The notes beneath the pieces were generated by a model. The model searched no databases and was not told where the DNA came from. It was given only the letters and a program-made list of their open reading frames with translations. Positions 51,244 through 63,400 of a DNA stretch of 64,000 nucleotides are shown here, in pieces. A program made the position numbers and the translations under genes. Numbering within the stretch: the first letter of the stretch is position 1; each line of letters starts with the position of its first letter. The stretch is taken from the NCBI GenBank assembly GCA_003864495.1, contig ML133426.1:1-64000 (forward strand), in the 5' to 3' direction. Source of the DNA: Nemopilema nomurai. Lineage: Eukaryota; Cnidaria; Scyphozoa; Rhizostomeae; Rhizostomatidae.

Positions 51244-54200
51244 CTAGGCCAATTTACTACCATGCCCAGCTCTGCCTCGTTTCAAAATATGCCATTCTGT
51301 CTTCTTGCCCTTAACACCTTGCATGAAGTCTAATTCAACAGTACTTTCACCCGCTAGCTTTTTCTTTCCAGTCCTTCCAAGTCTTCCATAAACTCTAAAC
51401 CGAACTCCAAGCTGGCCCAAGGCTTGCTCGGCTATCTCATCAATTTCAAATGTTTGATTAAAGATGGGTGTTGATGTGGACTTATACTTGGTTTTGAAAC
51501 GATGCTTCTTGAATGGCAAAAATGTTACATGAACTTGCCAATAAACTTTGTCCTTTCCAGTATGAAGCAAACAGTCTGCTTGCTTAACACCTACTATCAA
51601 TGTCCAGTTCCTTTTGTCATATTCTAATGAAACTTGCAGGCGGCCAGGTGATACTTCTGGACCAAATTCCTCAATGTTCTCTGAAACAACCGACACACCT
51701 GACAAGAAACTTTCCATGGAGTCTGATCTTTGCATAGCACCATAGCCTGGCTCATCAGCAGATGACAAAGGATAGGCTTCGGGAGCCGCTTTTGAAGACA
51801 CACCACCAAATCGCACTTTTCCTATTGGTTTAGTTATCTTTTTAAAGACTGATTTGAAAGATGAGGATCGTTTTGGGGGTTTGTCTGCAACAAAAGAAGA
51901 CTCTGTCACAATAACTTCTGGCACTGCATTTTCAGCTTCCTCTTGATATCCCTCCTCCTCTTCCTTTACATCTGCAAGTGCTGCTCCCCCATCTTTAGCA
52001 TTTGCACCTATCACAGCATTATTAACAATATCTATCTTCTTAGTTGTCTCATCCCCCTCTTTTTCCTCGTCTACCAGCTCTTCTTCTTCATCGTTTGTCT
52101 TTGACCCTCCATGACAGTTGCATATATCTTTCTTAAGGGCAAAGAACACTCCAACCAAAATTCCAACAATGACAGCAATGACAATTAGAAAGATGACAGC
52201 AGCTTTGACTTCAGTTGAGATTACTGTAGAGAAAGTTGATTAAACATTAATATAGTGAACCACATCTTGGAAAAACCACATGCTACATGCTTAGACATTC
52301 AAGAAAAGACCCCAAGCTAAATCCTTCCAAAATCATCAATTTAATAAATATTAAATGAAATCATCATTGGAAGCCATTGAATCTACCTACAAAAATTGCC
52401 TTACCATGAAAAGATAATATTAAGACAAAATAATAAAAGGGAACAAAAAACCATGGTAATAAAATTTGCGTCGTCATTCCTTTGCTTCAATCTTCTCAAT
52501 GTCACCCTCTCTAAAACATATCTGTCACCCCTTTTAAACAGCTGATCACACCTTTTTCTAGGTTACAGATCTAGTTAATTATCAAAATTCTATTAAAGGA
52601 ATTTTATTTTAATTGTTTTTACTGCTTTTGAAGTTGTGCATTCAGAAGTGCTTGTCCAAGCTCTTTTCAATCTCTTGGGTGGGGCTATCAGATACTTGAA
52701 TATCATGTCAAAGCAACTATCAGTTAATCAAATCACTTTGGTTATTAATTACTTGAAATCATAACATCACATATATGTATGGTCTTTGAATATTTTACAA
52801 TCAGACTTGACACAGCAACTACTGAAATTGCATTGAACACTAAAGTCCAATCTCCATAAGGCGGAAAATTGTCAAGGCGGAAAAACTTCCTGCCATCTAA
52901 TTGAAATTGTCGCGGCGGAAAATGCAGACTAGCGAAAAGTAGAAAGTGATCCCACTTTTCCCAGCACAACAATTTTCTGCCTAGTGGAGATTGGGCTTAA
53001 GATACAGTTTTTGCTCTATGAGTTCAACATGCTTCTAAGCTTACTGCCATCCCTCTACTCACAATCCCTCCATTGGAATACAATGTTTAAGAGTATTGAA
53101 TCACAGCTCATTTCTATGCTTCCTATAGGCTAATTTCCTGTGTTATGCAAGTTTATGCGTGATCAAATTTTCAAGAAAACAATTTGATAAGATATCTAGT
53201 AAAACAGTGGACAATTGATGTAAAAAATTTAAAAATCATATTTCATATAAACATATTACTTTATACTTATATCATATTTGGTAAATGATTAAAACAGTTT
53301 TAAAAATGGTTTTCAAGCATAAAAGCAGTTGATGTTAAAAAAATCATTCTTAGCAGTTTCTCTAATTTTGTACCCTATACAACATCTTGTTTGTATTTTT
53401 CAATCAGTGGATAGTAAGGTATTTCCACTGATGAGTTTCTGAAAATTTGAAATATACACAATGTTCACTTGAGAGGAAAAAAGCAGATAATAGGCATAAT
53501 GATGGAAACTGATACCATTATACGCCATTGTGAAAAATTTGAGAGTAACTTTTGATCAATCATAACTTGAAACTAGTTCTCTTAGAACCCAAATTTTTGG
53601 GTGTGAATTTTTTATGAAGCCCAACCCAACTACACTTAAAAATATTCCTTTACACATTTGAATAAAACAGGATAAAACATATAAGATGTTCCAAAAAAGA
53701 AAATAATTCAGTGCTAAAAATGAATCAAACAAATTTTACTCATTTACTATTTAAATAGAAACACATTTGCTCTACTTTCTCTTTTATAGAATGGCTAGAG
53801 GCCTAGTCGATGAAAAACATTTACCTCAATTTTGATCACCACTCTTGTGAAATAAAAGTCTAGACTAATAAAGATGCCAAACCACAATAAACAACTAAAC
53901 AAAAAAGAGCATTGATTAATGAACCACGAGTACTAACCACGAGGTTACATGTAATTAGCAAAGTTTCATTTGATCTCAAATTAATGATAGGAATATAAAG
54001 TGGAACACAAAGGATCTTCGCCTTTCGCTACAAGAACTGTTAAAAAGGAAACAATTTGAGAAATAACAAACAACTTCGGTTGGATTATTTTTTGGGCAGC
54101 TTTTAAACACTGTTTATGATAAACCAACATACGCTGATCGTGGCTAGGCCACACCGTATTGCCTCCGCCTTTTCAAAGGATGGACGCAAAGAGGGAGAAA

Positions 54201-54259
54201 AAGAAAGTCATTATGATACCACTTCAAGAAACAGTTATAAGTTTATGAAACTCACCCAT
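51244..54259 (-). CDS. Single-C2-domain membrane protein, paralogue 2 (327 aa)
   Basis: Exon 1 contributes only ATGG (54259-54256, donor GTGAGT). Exon 2 is 52223-51244, entered in phase 1 after CTTTCTCTACAG. The joined 984 nt encode 327 aa. Residues about 9-31 are a membrane helix (AAVIFLIVIAVIVGILVGVF), followed by KKDICNCHGG. Those Cys are placed like the palmitoylated Cys of synaptotagmins. A very acidic linker follows, then a basic Ser/Lys segment, then the C2 domain at about 194-327 (TFLPFKKHRFKTKYKSTSTP, FRVYGRLGRTGKKKLAGE). There is no signal peptide, so a type III topology with the C2 domain in the cytosol is expected. The C2 loops lack the calcium-binding Asp residues. Shared motifs with the 35-kb gene include SSFV.xKP, KKP/TKP, E.YPL(T/S)S and the whole C2 core. 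A second candidate first exon is at 56.2 kb. Confidence 0.85.
52843..52998. mobile_element. Small palindromic MITE, 156 bp, in intron 1 of C2 paralogue 2
   Basis: The left end AAGTCCAATCTCCATAAGGC continues with GGAAAATTGT. The reverse complement of the right end reads AAGCCCAATCTCCACTAGGC followed by AGAAAATTGT, so the two ~30-bp termini match at most positions. The interior has three GGCGGAAAA-type motifs. Flanking TA/TTAA duplications are ambiguous. There is no coding capacity. Confidence 0.75.
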
Positions 54260-56153
54260 TTTCTTTAGGCTGTTCCCAAGAACAAGGTATTTTGCTCTCT
54301 AATTCGTGTCCTCCATTCGCCCTTTTGTTTCTCTCGTGTGTGCTGTGGAACCCTCCCTTGTCTGATCCCGCTGGTTTTGGATAATAGAAAAACGCAGGCA
54401 ACTGTTCATCCAAACATCTCGAAGCTGTCTTGTAGTTATTTTTTGCTTTGCGTTGTTTCAGATTTAGTGTAGGTAGAGTTTCACCAGATACATTCGGGCG
54501 CTAGCCCAAAATGGGGTGGAGTTCGTAGCCAAGTAACAACTATGCGTACAAAAGGTTGAAAGTGGCCTATTATTATTTTGATCGGTGATTAAGATATTTG
54601 GTGGGAGGCGATCTAGAACCGGTTTTGTTTTGACGCGCTAATTTGTGGGCATCGACAAGAAAACCTTGGTTACAAGGCAAAAATATACTTCACTTTTCCC
54701 CCATGCTTACGGGTTGCCCCACCTCCATTAGAATGTTGTCAGAAATCAACAACAATGGTATTTTAACTCAGCTAAAATGAATGAACTTCTTGCAAGCTCA
54801 AAGGGAGAGGGCAAGCGAAACCGGGGGAGAGTGGTGATCAACTTTTCAGCCGGGAGCCCAGAATTTCTAGGATTCTCCTATTCTCCAAAATTTGTGCAAA
54901 TGTGATTGCAGCTTTTTAAGGCTTTTTCACACAGGGGTTTTCAAAAGAGGAGTTTTTTGCGTGGTCATCTATCCCGACGAAAATTTTTTAATGCCGGGTA
55001 GGGTCCTGCCTTGCCCGGGGGAAGGATTTTGCGTAATTCAATTTCGCCGGGGCACTTTGCAGCGGTCAAAATAACATAGCTTTTAGTTATCCTCAACGCG
55101 CTTGCGCAAATATTGAACTGAGACGTGAGGGAGTGACCCCTAAGGTTTTATCATTATTGTGTATGTGTGACCCCCAAAATTGTCAAACTGCAGTATGTTT
55201 CTATTATAGTGCATACTGAATGGGAAGGAATACAGTGGGCAGTCCACACCCCCTACGACTGCCCCAATATGAATTCCCTTCCGATGGCACTGTAGATCGT
55301 CACTCAGTTCGGAAAAAGGGTATGTCAACTCGGTAATTCGAAATGAAATAGTAGGCAACAGCATTTCCTAAGCAAAAGCGGACCGCCCCCGACTCTACCC
55401 CAATTTCCACATCAATGTATTTGATTTTCTAAGAGCAGCAACAGCAACAACAAAGGAGACCCCCAACCAAGTTACTTCAAAAATCTAGTCGTTATATTAA
55501 TATTAATGTAAGCACCATCATAGCGATGAGTTTCTTCCTACATAACTCACACTTTATACAAAATTTACAATTCTGTTGAAAAATTTAGCAACATATTGGT
55601 CTGTTAATTCTTTATTTGCTGATAGAGCGATGTTTTCTAAAACAGCTTATAACAATGGTTCATCTTTGTGATTCATCAAAAAACCTTTTAATGCATCAGA
55701 TTTTAACGCCAATTTCATTATTACTAATCGCATATTGTACTGTATATATTGACTAGTGTCATGCAATAGGCCCATTGACTTGAAAGATTCAACCAGGACC
55801 GCAACTGCTTAGGCCCTGGACCAAAAACTGATGGGGCCCCCTAAAATGTGCCATAGTAGTTCGTGTCATGCTACTCAATTGGTTCCACGCAGGGGTGAAC
55901 TGGTACTTTTCCCTGGAGTGACTGTCCTGCTATGAAACGGCCAACAGGAAATGGCTTGATAACAGATATATGCGTAAATTCAAAATGTTCTTCTTATGTA
56001 GGGCCTACCATTGAAGATTCCCAGGGATCCAGGTGGCAGTCCTGGTTGAACGTTTTACGTTTATGTCGACTAGTTGAATTCTAAACCGGTAATATTTGTG
56101 TCATATTTCCCAGTGAAAGTAAAGGGAAATAAAATGACATGATATGCACTCAC
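54260..56153. other. Upstream region of C2 paralogue 2, no gene recognised
   Basis: It should contain the promoter and leader belonging to the ATGG exon at 54259. G/C-richer segments near 54.7-55.1 kb and 55.2-55.4 kb break the AT-rich background. Short open frames there lack domains or splice partners. Confidence 0.5.
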
Positions 56154-56217
56154 TAGAAGAGGTTTGTTGGCTTCGAGGTGTTTTTGAGGTAACTCTTCCT
56201 GAATTTTCATCGGTCAT
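56154..56217 (-). CDS. Candidate alternative first exon of C2 paralogue 2
   Basis: An ATG at 56217, with an in-frame stop five codons upstream, opens 21 codons (MTDENSGRVTSKTPRSQQTS, then S). The exon ends in phase 1 at the strong donor CTTCTA|GTGAGT. Joining it to the acceptor at 52223 keeps frame and gives a 347-aa protein with a short hydrophilic N-terminus before the membrane helix. The phase and the lack of any other minus-strand acceptor I could find support this, but no transcript evidence is available. Confidence 0.4.
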
Positions 56218-59200
56218 TTTCCGGCAGCCTCAAGACAGAATGACAAACATTGTTAATTTTGCTCCTTCTTGACCAGCAGTGGCTCATACTCTAGCGCCGT
56301 GACGCGCATCAATCAAGTCAGCTCCAAATGTTTTCCTAAGTTTCAGAGCCAGATGCAGGACATTCCTACCGTCTTCAAGAAACACAAAAAATTTGCCTGC
56401 AATGTCAAAAGCAGTTTCAAACTTTTCCATGACTTCGGCGCACTGATTTCAGCACAAACTTCAAACAATGCATTGGGAGAGATGCGCGCTTCTTCTCTTG
56501 GGAATGAGTTATTCAATAAGAGCTGCTCATATCAATGGCATACATACATGCTAGAAAAGTAACAAAGGCAGACGGAATCCCCTTTTTAGATGTATGGGAA
56601 TAGCCAATGTAGAATCAATGGGGGGCAGTAGCCTTTGCAATGAAAACAGTGAATAGTCTGTTTGCCCTCCGTCTGATAGCCAATAGAAATGCGTCTTGCA
56701 GAAACATAAGGAGACTTGTAGCTACGTTTCTGCCGCAGTTTAAACAACTTCATTGCTTTATTGGATTTGGCCATTGGTATGAGGACTTTTAACCTCTGAA
56801 TTGGATAAATCGCTTAATCCAGCTGAAACTCTGCACAATCGAAAGCAGATTGTTAAAGTGGCTGTTGTTTCATTGACTAAAGTCTGGTTTTGCTAGTGAT
56901 CATAAAGCTTGGAAGCATCAGATAAATAAAGATTCAATGTAAGAATTTCTACTTGCCAACCTTTTCTTTGACGTCCTCTTAAATGAAGAAATATTCGCAT
57001 CACTTTTGCACCACAACTGAAGTTGTCTGGCACTTGCTGGTAGCGCCTTCGAAAAACATGTTTAGGCAGGCTGTATTCATCACCAACAGTCGAAGACACG
57101 TACATCTTGTAATCTCCAAGTCCAGCTCTACAAACGTTTCGCTCTTTTGAGCTTCCACTTCTACCTCTAAGCTGTTCGCTTTCACTTGCATTCTCTTCTG
57201 CAATGTCCATGTCTCAGGTTGTCACAGGCTTTAACTTCATTTTGGAAGCTAGGGATTTAATTGCCCTAATTTTATTTTAAAAAGTTATGCCTAAAAGTAA
57301 CAGAATTTAGAAAAATTGGAACCCTCTGGAAGATAGTGGCTAACTACACATAACGCGGACAAATTATCATGGTGATGATTTGAAAGATTTGCTTGGAGTA
57401 AGAGATGATCTTTTCAGTTATTTTGCATCGCTACCCAGTCCTGTGGCAATAAATGTAATGTAGCCCTGTGCTTCTAATCGTGCAGTGAAAGAATTATCAA
57501 CTTATGGTATCCAGTAAACCAGAAAATTTTTGGTCGGGATGCTGCCTAGTTTTATTGACCATACCATCAAAGCAGATACGAACTGCCAATTTGTAATACA
57601 TGGCTACAAAAAAGGCTGTTACTAACTGGTTCACCTAAGACTTGATAGCACCCAACAGGCAATAGAGTAAGCATACTGAAATACGTTAATCATGACTTCA
57701 TTTACTTGTCTTGAACGCAACAACACGCACAGCTCCCAGCATGCCATTCGAATAAACGCCCGCCCTTTGAAGCGGCTATGAATGCGAAATACGCTGATTT
57801 TGTGGCACTCTCAGATTATTTTTCACAACTTAAGAAAGTCAATCAGTCAATTGTATTGGAAGCTGTATATTGGAAGCAGGTGCAGGCTGGGAGTAATGAA
57901 GCCGCCTCATTGCAACATCTGCTGCGCAAGAATTTATCCTGCGGTAGAGTCGATAATCAGCACCCACAACAATGCTCTTCTCTGCACATAGTCCTCTGAA
58001 GGCCTCAGAAACAGATCGCCTCCTCGTATAAACGCATTTCTAGAGTCAGTTTTCTGTCATGGAAGCCTTTGTGCGATGCATTGCTTAGTTTTGCCGCGCG
58101 CTCTTACGGAATCTGTCGATAACGATAATGAATCTGATGGAATTCAATTCGCGAACGGAAATATCTGAAATCGACAGCACCTGGGTTGGTCTGCAGCAAT
58201 AGAGGATGCAAACTTCAGCACAGATAACTGGTCAAGCTGCCTCTCCCGCAGGTAAGAAACACTTAGAATCACGTTCGCAGTATGTGACAAGGCTGGGAAG
58301 GTTCATGAAGGCAGGCATTTTCGAATAACTGAGCTATTTGTTTAAGGACTTCACAACCCAGCCCAAGAGTCCTTCTTAGTTAAAATTCTTCGGCAGTCGT
58401 TCTTGGCATATGGGAAAATAGTAGCCTCATTCTATGGGTTTCCTTGTGTGTTGTTAACTAGGGCGTTTTGGCTAATGGCTGCCAAGCCCAGCCTAATGAT
58501 AGGTCGTTTGGTTAGGCAATTGATGGGAGCGGTTCTGTCGAGTCCTTGTACTGCGAATCAGCTGATTTAGTCCCTGCTTTAATGATATAGCTAGCAGTGG
58601 CCTTTAGATTTGATTTACTTCTGCGTCCGACAGGTCTGTGTGTGGTCTTTAATAGCGAAGACTTCTTCCAGTGGCTAGCTTTTCTTCACCTATAAAGCGG
58701 CATCCATCTTACGCGAAGAGTTTGGGGGCAGAAATGATGTAGTACTATTTTAACTGAGCTAGAAATATGAAATGCCATGCTATTTTGTGTTTTGAACCTT
58801 TATTATATCACGTCTCAGAAGAAGCCATTGCCTTTCAACATTCGCGGTTAATGGGATTTTAATAATTCAGGAGAGACCTTTCTTATCAGCTACATACATG
58901 AAGTTGTGAGTCAACACTACAATTATACACCCATTTCTGTTACAAAACCCAGGAACAATTTCTTAAGATATAGGGCACTGGAAACACCTGATTTCCTTAT
59001 TGAGCCTTATTGAAGCAACGTCACAGACAATTTTGATTTGCAACGCATTCGCAAGGAACTTCGTGTTTTGCCTAGTTATCCCAAAAGCGAACAAATATTT
59101 CATGATAATAAAGACATGCGGAAGAAGTACGTGGACGCTTAGAGCGTTTTTAGTTCCTCACATCGTGCCTTGAAAGTAGGATGTTTGGGAGTAAGCTTTT

Positions 59201-60422
59201 GTGGGTGAAATTTAACTTCTATTTTCAGATTCTGATAATTTATAAGTTTAAATGCACTACCAGGATAAGCCTTATAGAATATCAATTCAAAGTTATGTAA
59301 TCATCCAAATATTTAGCAGCATTCTTGAGCGAACTGTTGAAGAATTACTGATTAATCATCGGCCCAGAAAAGAAATACATTTGACACCTTTCCAATATGC
59401 ATGCTATGTTCCTCTTATCATAATTAATTTCTGTTGTTGTAGTCAAATTCATTTCTGACAGCTCACATCCCAAGAAATATTTTACCATTTGTAAAAGGCC
59501 GAGCCTCACCTGATCATACCTCAAAATTCTCTTCCAATCTTTTTTATTTCACAGCTGATTCAATATAGCATTGATGATTCTAAAAATACAAACTGTACAA
59601 CTGATTAGTCGATGTATACCTGGGAAAGGAGATAAATTGATTTCTAGATGTGAGACAAAAATCTGTATTTCTGACAAGCTATGTTTCGATACAATTATGT
59701 ATTTGGCATGAAAGTATAAAACAGCCACACCCTTTTAAGACATAAATCACGTTCTCCTCACTTGAGTTGTCCTTGCTTGCTAGGTCTCAATCTTTCCTAG
59801 AATCTAAATGCATCACCTTGTTGGCAAAAATTCAAGTAAATACACATACATTATAAATTATGGAATTTTATCTTTTAATACAGCAGGTCTATAATGTGGA
59901 ACAAGTTACACAAAAATACAAGCACGCTGTGAGAGTAAATATTGATTGACACCTTTTAGGGTAACCAGGGCGTTATATCTAAACTACATCTACCTTCTAC
60001 TGGAGCCCAACCCTTGGAAGGGATCCTTTGTTTTGGTGATCTTTCTGCCTGCGTTCTACACGTGCGGCTGGGAGAGCAGACATTCACAAGCCTATGACGT
60101 CATTCATGCCATTTGCATAAGCAGCTGACTTGCTCTTTCCTGCGCACTCTCTAGCTGCAAAAAGCCAGCTGCAATGTTTCAGTCAAACTTAATAAAATAA
60201 GGACATATTAGACTTTATTTGAAATTCTACAGATCAAACAAATAGGCCTACAAGTAGGTTCAGTAGGAAATGGCTTGTCACAAGTCATCATCATTGGGTA
60301 GTCGTCGTTATGAATGAAAATGATTTCATTGCAACAAAGTCTATACCAGCTATCAACTAGCCTAAATCCATAACAACTTGAACATGTATGTAACAAAAAA
60401 TGTTAAATAAACAATTGATCTT
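56218..60422. other. No supported gene
   Basis: Several short open frames occur. The least unlikely is 56893-57210 (minus, 105 aa, starting MDIAEENASESEQLRGRSGS), which has charged composition but no domain and no splice-consistent partner. A possible small plus-strand exon at 58208-58253 starts MQTSAQITGQAASPA and ends at GCAG|GTAAGA, and could begin a gene continuing beyond the window. Confidence 0.4.
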
Positions 60423-60457
60423 TAACCTAACCTCATCAACCTAACCTAACCTAACCT
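60423..60457. repeat. Short TAACC (TTAGG-like) tract
   Basis: Five to six TAACC/AACCT pentamers, interrupted once by TCATCA. The unit differs from the usual metazoan TTAGGG telomere hexamer and the tract is very short. Confidence 0.7.
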
Positions 60458-63400
60458 TTTTGAGCTTTTGTGCAGGGTTGAAATATAAAAGCATCATTTT
60501 CTAGACCTTTCAGCGCAATTCATCTAGAAGACTTTATTTTGCACAAAGGGTACTTTATAGAAATAGCAGCAAGCTGTTCTGTTTGAATGAACGGAGCAGT
60601 CTGGAAGGTCATGAGCTCTTCAATTGAAAAACCAGAAGCCACGAAAATTCTTCGTGTAATGGAATTAATGTAAATCAAACAGTCTATTGTGACTAGATTG
60701 ATTTAGACAGGCTTGAATCCTACCTAAATCAACCTAGGATTGGCAACTACGGTTCTTGATTTCCATCACAATAGATTTATGCCAACTGTCCAATCTCAAA
60801 GGCAATAACAATAATTGTGCCTTATGACAATCTAGCCAATGAGCGACGACCTTCTGCAGTGTATTTGAACGAGGCCTTTTCAAGATTGTCACTACCTTGC
60901 CATTTCTTGGTACAATGTGAGACATTGGCACATTTACCTAGAACATAAGCACAGAAATTTCATATCATAGAATTTCGCAGAATTTGAAAACTCAAAGAAT
61001 TATATTCAGTGCTCGATATTGAAGGATTCAGTTGAATTCTTTTTTAAAACTTGAGAAAAGAAGAGTCTTTGCATTAGTTGAAACTTGATCAAAATATTTT
61101 AAGCGATGAAAAAATGCTCAAAATTTACGATAATCTTGCCCTGAGTGAGACAGAATAGATGATAGATGAGACAGAAGCACTCTGAGAGGGTCCTTTTTTA
61201 AGCAGCTATCACAGATGCACGCAGCTATCACAGATGCATAGCCATTGGTGGCTACAGAGAGGCATCGGATAGAGAGAAACAGTGATAAATATTTGAACAA
61301 CAACACGGCAACACAACAGACAGTCACAACAATATGCGTACAGCCTTAATGTTGACATCATATTATTTTTCCTGCAGAAACCTGCTGCAAAAACATCTGC
61401 GTTTGGATCGAGGCGCGTGCGCTCAACTTTCGTTGATCGAGCATAACAAACATTAGGCCAAAACTTATATGTCTTCTATATGATGTTTTGTTCATTCTGT
61501 CGCTCTAAAATAAATATACTGCCTATGTCCAGAAAGATTTACCCTGCCTTCAAGCGATCTATTCTTGCTTTGGTCTAAAACTTAGGAAATCCAGCGGTGT
61601 AGCTGATTTGCTGGTAGCTCGCTCTGGAGAAATGTAGACAGGTGTTATTGCGACTGATGTTTATAATTATTATGTTGATACGATGGCCTGGCTGTCGGTT
61701 GGCGCTCTAGATCACTAATCTTGCTTCAATAGTAGTCGGTAAAAGGTTATACTAGGCCTCTTGGTTCGGCTTCAAGGACTTGAGAGCAAAACAATGTAGC
61801 CTTTCCAGCAATTCTACGTGCTGTAAGTTATAGTCAAGAGCAAAGAAGACCAAACGCCACATTCCTCACACAATGGCCTCCTGTAAGTGCCTGCATGCTT
61901 TTCAATTCTTCTCTAGTTACACGTACAGTGTTTCTCCTATTCTGCATGTTGTGTGGATAAGATTTGATTAACAACTGTTGCTAACAGCAAAGAATTGCTT
62001 GCAGGGGAATCCAAATATCTCTAAATCTATTCTGCCCTCGGAGCAGGAAGGTAGTGTTTAGAGAATCAACAGGTAGATTGAGTATCGGTCTTTCAGGGAG
62101 TCGGCTCGGGAAGTTTTTATGTTCAGCACTTTCCTGAATCTGAAATAACAATTTCATACATCTATATTCATAAATCTTATAAACCCTTCAAATAAGCAGC
62201 ATGAGTCAAATATTAATTTTTCGAAGACGTAAACAAGGATAATTGTATGTTCGTCCAAGAAGCTTGCGACTAGATTGAGGTTGTTTGAGGCTCATTGCAT
62301 GCCTGCATTTGAATCGATAATAGGCCATGGAATGAGTCCTAGTACAGATGCCAAAGCTTGTTAACATTAGCGTGCTTATTCGGGGGAGGCCGGCATATAC
62401 AAAATGGAAAGTTACAAGTATATTTAGTTGAAACCTGCTTCTTGCTGGACTAAAGGGTTTCGCTGCCGAAAAGCTTCAGCTGCAAATGTGATTGACTCTG
62501 ACTTGAACAGAAATTCTCTTACTTATTTAACGCATCCCTGTCCGACCAAGGTGTTAATGAGATGTCCTAAATTCGACTTCCTAAATGTCATAAAACGGTT
62601 TTCATATAATTCTTTAGCAATCTATGACAACTTTTTTGAGATTTTCTTTTACAAGAAGCCGCATTTTGGATTTATCGGAGTTCTAAGGTGATATTAAGGG
62701 AACTACAAGAAGCTACAAGGGAGTTATTGAAGAAAATAGTTTTTTTGTTTTACTTTTGAATGCCTCGAACTTGGAGGAAAGCTTTGCACAAAGAAGGTAT
62801 CCAAAATCAGAGCTTTTTTGATACTTCTGGAAGCTAAGAAAAGAAAAGTACATAGTGTTATTGCAAGGTCGTACACATTATTTTCATGCAGATGAATGGG
62901 AAGCATTTAACAAAAGAAGGATCAAAGTTTTTTGCAGCTCCAATCAAAACAGAAGTTTTGTTTAACTTAAGCAAATATATACCGCTGCAACCATGCAAAT
63001 TTGCAGTAAAAAGAATAAATATTTACCCAGGACAATCTCTCTTTTCCTGCTTGAAGAATATGCGAGGAATTATTGGCACTCAAGTAATAGGCTTAACATG
63101 CTTTATGTTTCTTTCTGTTCTCAATATTTACTCTTTAGTAACATTTGCTAAAATATTTTGCATTTTCTACATTTCATTGAAAGATATAAAATGCTATTCA
63201 TTTCTCCACTGAAAATAGATTAATGTATTCCTTTATCTAAACTTCTCATCATCGTCAATTATTAGATACAAATCCAAGAACCATAGTAGCTACCAACTTC
63301 ATCTTGCATTTCAACCAAGTAACATACCGCAAAATGTGAGCAGTTGATGGGTGCGACATCTTAATTTCAGATAATATCACAAGTCTATTAATGTTACACA

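Noticed and set aside
56893..57210. 105-aa minus-strand frame with charged composition
   Set aside because: No family, no in-phase neighbour exon, and a second open frame over the same bases; not enough to call a gene.
58208..58253. Possible first exon MQTSAQITGQAASPA followed by GTAAGA
   Set aside because: No acceptor or downstream exon in phase was found within the window.
60734..60931. 65-aa minus-strand frame with basic composition
   Set aside because: No domain or splice-supported neighbour; isolated.
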